Shown here piece after piece: positions 6,984-7,760 of a stretch of 7,760 nucleotides of DNA. Each line of letters begins with the position of its first letter. The stretch's first letter is position 1. Below the pieces are notes generated by a model. It was not told the origin of the DNA, did no database searches, and saw only the letters and a program-made list of their open reading frames with translations. The position numbers and the translations under genes were made by a program. Origin of the DNA: Patescibacteria group bacterium. GTDB taxonomy: Bacteria > Patescibacteriota > Minisyncoccia > UBA6257 > HR35. Location: the NCBI GenBank assembly GCA_025060085.1, contig JANXCM010000026.1, positions 1 through 7,760 of the forward strand. The letters are read 5' to 3'.

Positions 6984-7412
6984 ATGAAAATTTTAATTCA
7001 AAGAGTTAAATTTGCAAAATTAAGGGTAGGGGGAGAATTAATTGGTGAAATAAGAGAAGGATATTTATTATACTTAGGAATAGAAAAGAAAGATAAAAAT
7101 AGAGAGGGGAAAATAGTTAAAAATTTAATGAGAATTAAATTTATTGATGAGAAAGGGAAGTTTAAAAAATCATTAAAACAAGAAAGTAAACCATTAATGG
7201 TTATTTCTAATATTACTTTAATCGCTAGATGGGAAAGCAATAGACCAGAATTTTTCGAAGGACCAGTTTTTGAAGAAGCGAAAATAATTTTTAGTAATTT
7301 TATTCATTTTTTGAAAAATGAAAATTTGTTTGTCATAAGTGGATTTTTTGGAGCTGAAATGTTTGTTGAAAGCGAAAATATAGGTCCCATCAATTTTGTG
7401 ATAGAGATATGA
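6984..7412 (+). CDS. dtd: D-aminoacyl-tRNA deacylase, divergent motifs
   Basis: This protein hydrolyses D-amino acids (and Gly mischarged on tRNA-Ala in characterised homologues) from tRNAs, protecting translation in the cytoplasm as a homodimer. The 142 residues match the family length. The family order is clear: MKILIQRVKFAKLRVGGELIGEI at the N-terminus, LLYLGIEKKD, a middle FIDEKGKFKKSL, then VISNITLIA (73-81) and SGFFGAEMFVESENIGPINF. The first signature motif, usually SQFTL, is SNITL at 75-79. The second, usually NxGPVT, is NIGPIN at 132-137, so the Gly134-Pro135 pair is kept but the final Thr is Asn. Activity or specificity may differ. The stop is TGA followed at once by TAA. The nearby tRNA-Ala fits the known proofreading role but may be coincidence. 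Confidence 0.88.
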   Translation: MKILIQRVKFAKLRVGGELIGEIREGYLLYLGIEKKDKNREGKIVKNLMRIKFIDEKGKFKKSLKQESKPLMVISNITLIARWESNRPEFFEGPVFEEAKIIFSNFIHFLKNENLFVISGFFGAEMFVESENIGPINFVIEI

Positions 7413-7540
7413 TAAATTTTGTATTTTTTAAATATATTTCAAGATAATAAAACATAAAAAGAAATAACTAACACTTTTATCTAATTCTAATAATTTTTTA
7501 TTTATATAATGTTTTTTATAATTTAAAATTTTTTTCTATA
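7413..7540. other. Spacer between dtd and tRNA-Ala
   Basis: These 128 bp are AT-rich. Apart from two TATAAT-like boxes close to the tRNA, no convincing ORF, stem-loop terminator or repeat is seen. Confidence 0.5.
7517..7522 (+). promoter_or_regulatory. Candidate -10 box of the tRNA-Ala gene
   Basis: A perfect TATAAT lies 18 nt before the first base of the tRNA, which would leave a short 5' leader for RNase P. A second TATAAT is at 7505-7510. The matching -35 region is only a T run, so the assignment is tentative. Confidence 0.35.
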
Positions 7541-7612
7541 GGGCTGATAGCTCAGAGGTAGAGCGCCTGGATCGCACCCAGGAGGTCGGGGGTTCAAATC
7601 CCCCTCAGTCCA
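7541..7612 (+). tRNA. tRNA-Ala (anticodon CGC)
   Basis: A full cloverleaf can be folded by eye. The 7-bp acceptor stem pairs GGGCTGA (7541-7547) with TCAGTCC (7605-7611) and contains the G3:U70 pair that marks alanine tRNAs. The D arm is GCTC-AGAGGTA-GAGC. The anticodon stem is CCTGG/CCAGG with loop ATCGCAC, placing anticodon CGC at 7573-7575, which reads codon GCG. The variable loop is AGGTC, and the T arm is GGGGG-TTCAAAT-CCCCC. The discriminator is A at 7612. The 3' CCA is not encoded, so a CCA-adding enzyme is needed. The GC-rich stems stand out sharply from the AT-rich surroundings. Confidence 0.97.
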
Positions 7613-7666
7613 ATATTATTAATATAAAAATTTAAAATTTAAAAAGATAAATAAAAATTAAATTAT

Positions 7667-7723
7667 ATGCCCGAAAAACCTAAATTTAGCCCAGAATCAA
7701 AATTCTTAAAAGAAAAATATTAG
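7667..7723 (+). pseudogene. Short ORF of 18 codons, possible gene remnant or micropeptide
   Basis: An ATG 54 bp after the tRNA opens a frame reading MPEKPKFSPESKFLKEKY, then TAG at 7721-7723. The composition (C-bearing codons, charged residues) looks coding rather than like a spacer. The +2 frame (from 7720) continues with LEKDFFMK before its own stop, so a frameshifted gene start is possible, but this could equally be chance. No Shine-Dalgarno is seen. The window ends soon after, so the downstream context is missing. Confidence 0.25.
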
Positions 7724-7760
7724 AAAAAGATTTCTTTATGAAATAGATAGGAAAATAAAA

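Noticed and set aside
4466..7412. Possible alternative genetic code with TGA read as glycine, as in Gracilibacteria
   Set aside because: No long gene here has an internal TGA, and dtd ends at TGA at the expected family length, immediately followed by TAA.
7612..7650. Short AATATT/AATATA inverted repeat and AAATTTAAAATTT repeats after the tRNA
   Set aside because: Low-complexity A/T sequence. The same strings recur elsewhere in the window and no unit repeats in an organised way.
1..7760. CRISPR array, insertion sequence, transposase or defence island
   Set aside because: No regularly spaced repeats, terminal inverted repeats, transposase-like or nuclease-like ORFs are visible. All large ORFs fit housekeeping or envelope roles.

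Overview
The window is very AT-rich, gene-dense and uses the standard bacterial stop code; TAA dominates and dtd ends in TGA. The mix of genes points to a small-genome bacterium of the Candidate Phyla Radiation (Patescibacteria), probably a Parcubacteria-like lineage. The evidence is a single-chain dimeric glycyl-tRNA synthetase, short divergent housekeeping proteins, a VirB2-like membrane protein, almost no intergenic DNA and no visible Shine-Dalgarno sequences. The lineage is an inference from gene content and style, not from a phylogeny.

Layout. Positions 1-102 hold the 3' end of an unidentified plus-strand gene. It converges on two minus-strand genes: a divergent ribosomal protein bL9 (173-655) and, upstream of it, a carboxy-terminal processing protease (707-1894). 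From a 26-bp divergent spacer (1895-1920) a plus-strand cluster begins: recO, a 613-residue single-pass membrane protein with about four tandem Ig-like beta-sandwich domains, glycyl-tRNA synthetase, and a secreted or membrane protein. That last protein joins a VirB2/TrbC-like two-helix segment to an NlpC/P60-like cysteine peptidase domain; its ATG directly follows the synthetase stop codon. A 47-codon minus-strand gene for a two-helix membrane peptide (6819-6962) lies between this cluster and dtd (D-aminoacyl-tRNA deacylase, 6984-7412). A tRNA-Ala(CGC) follows at 7541-7612. The last about 150 bases are AT-rich, with one short ORF that looks like the start of a broken or non-genuine gene.

How the parts fit. 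Translation and repair functions (bL9, GlyRS, Dtd, tRNA-Ala, RecO) are interleaved with three cell-envelope proteins (CtpA, the Ig-like protein, the VirB2/NlpC-P60 fusion) and one membrane micropeptide. The envelope proteins are the least understood and most interesting part. No mobile element, CRISPR array or defence system was seen. The best leads are the pilin-like/peptidase fusion with a C7 tract near its 3' end, the Ig-like surface protein, the unlisted 47-aa membrane protein, the altered signature motifs of Dtd and bL9, and TATAAT-like boxes about 7 nt before start codons that suggest leaderless mRNAs.
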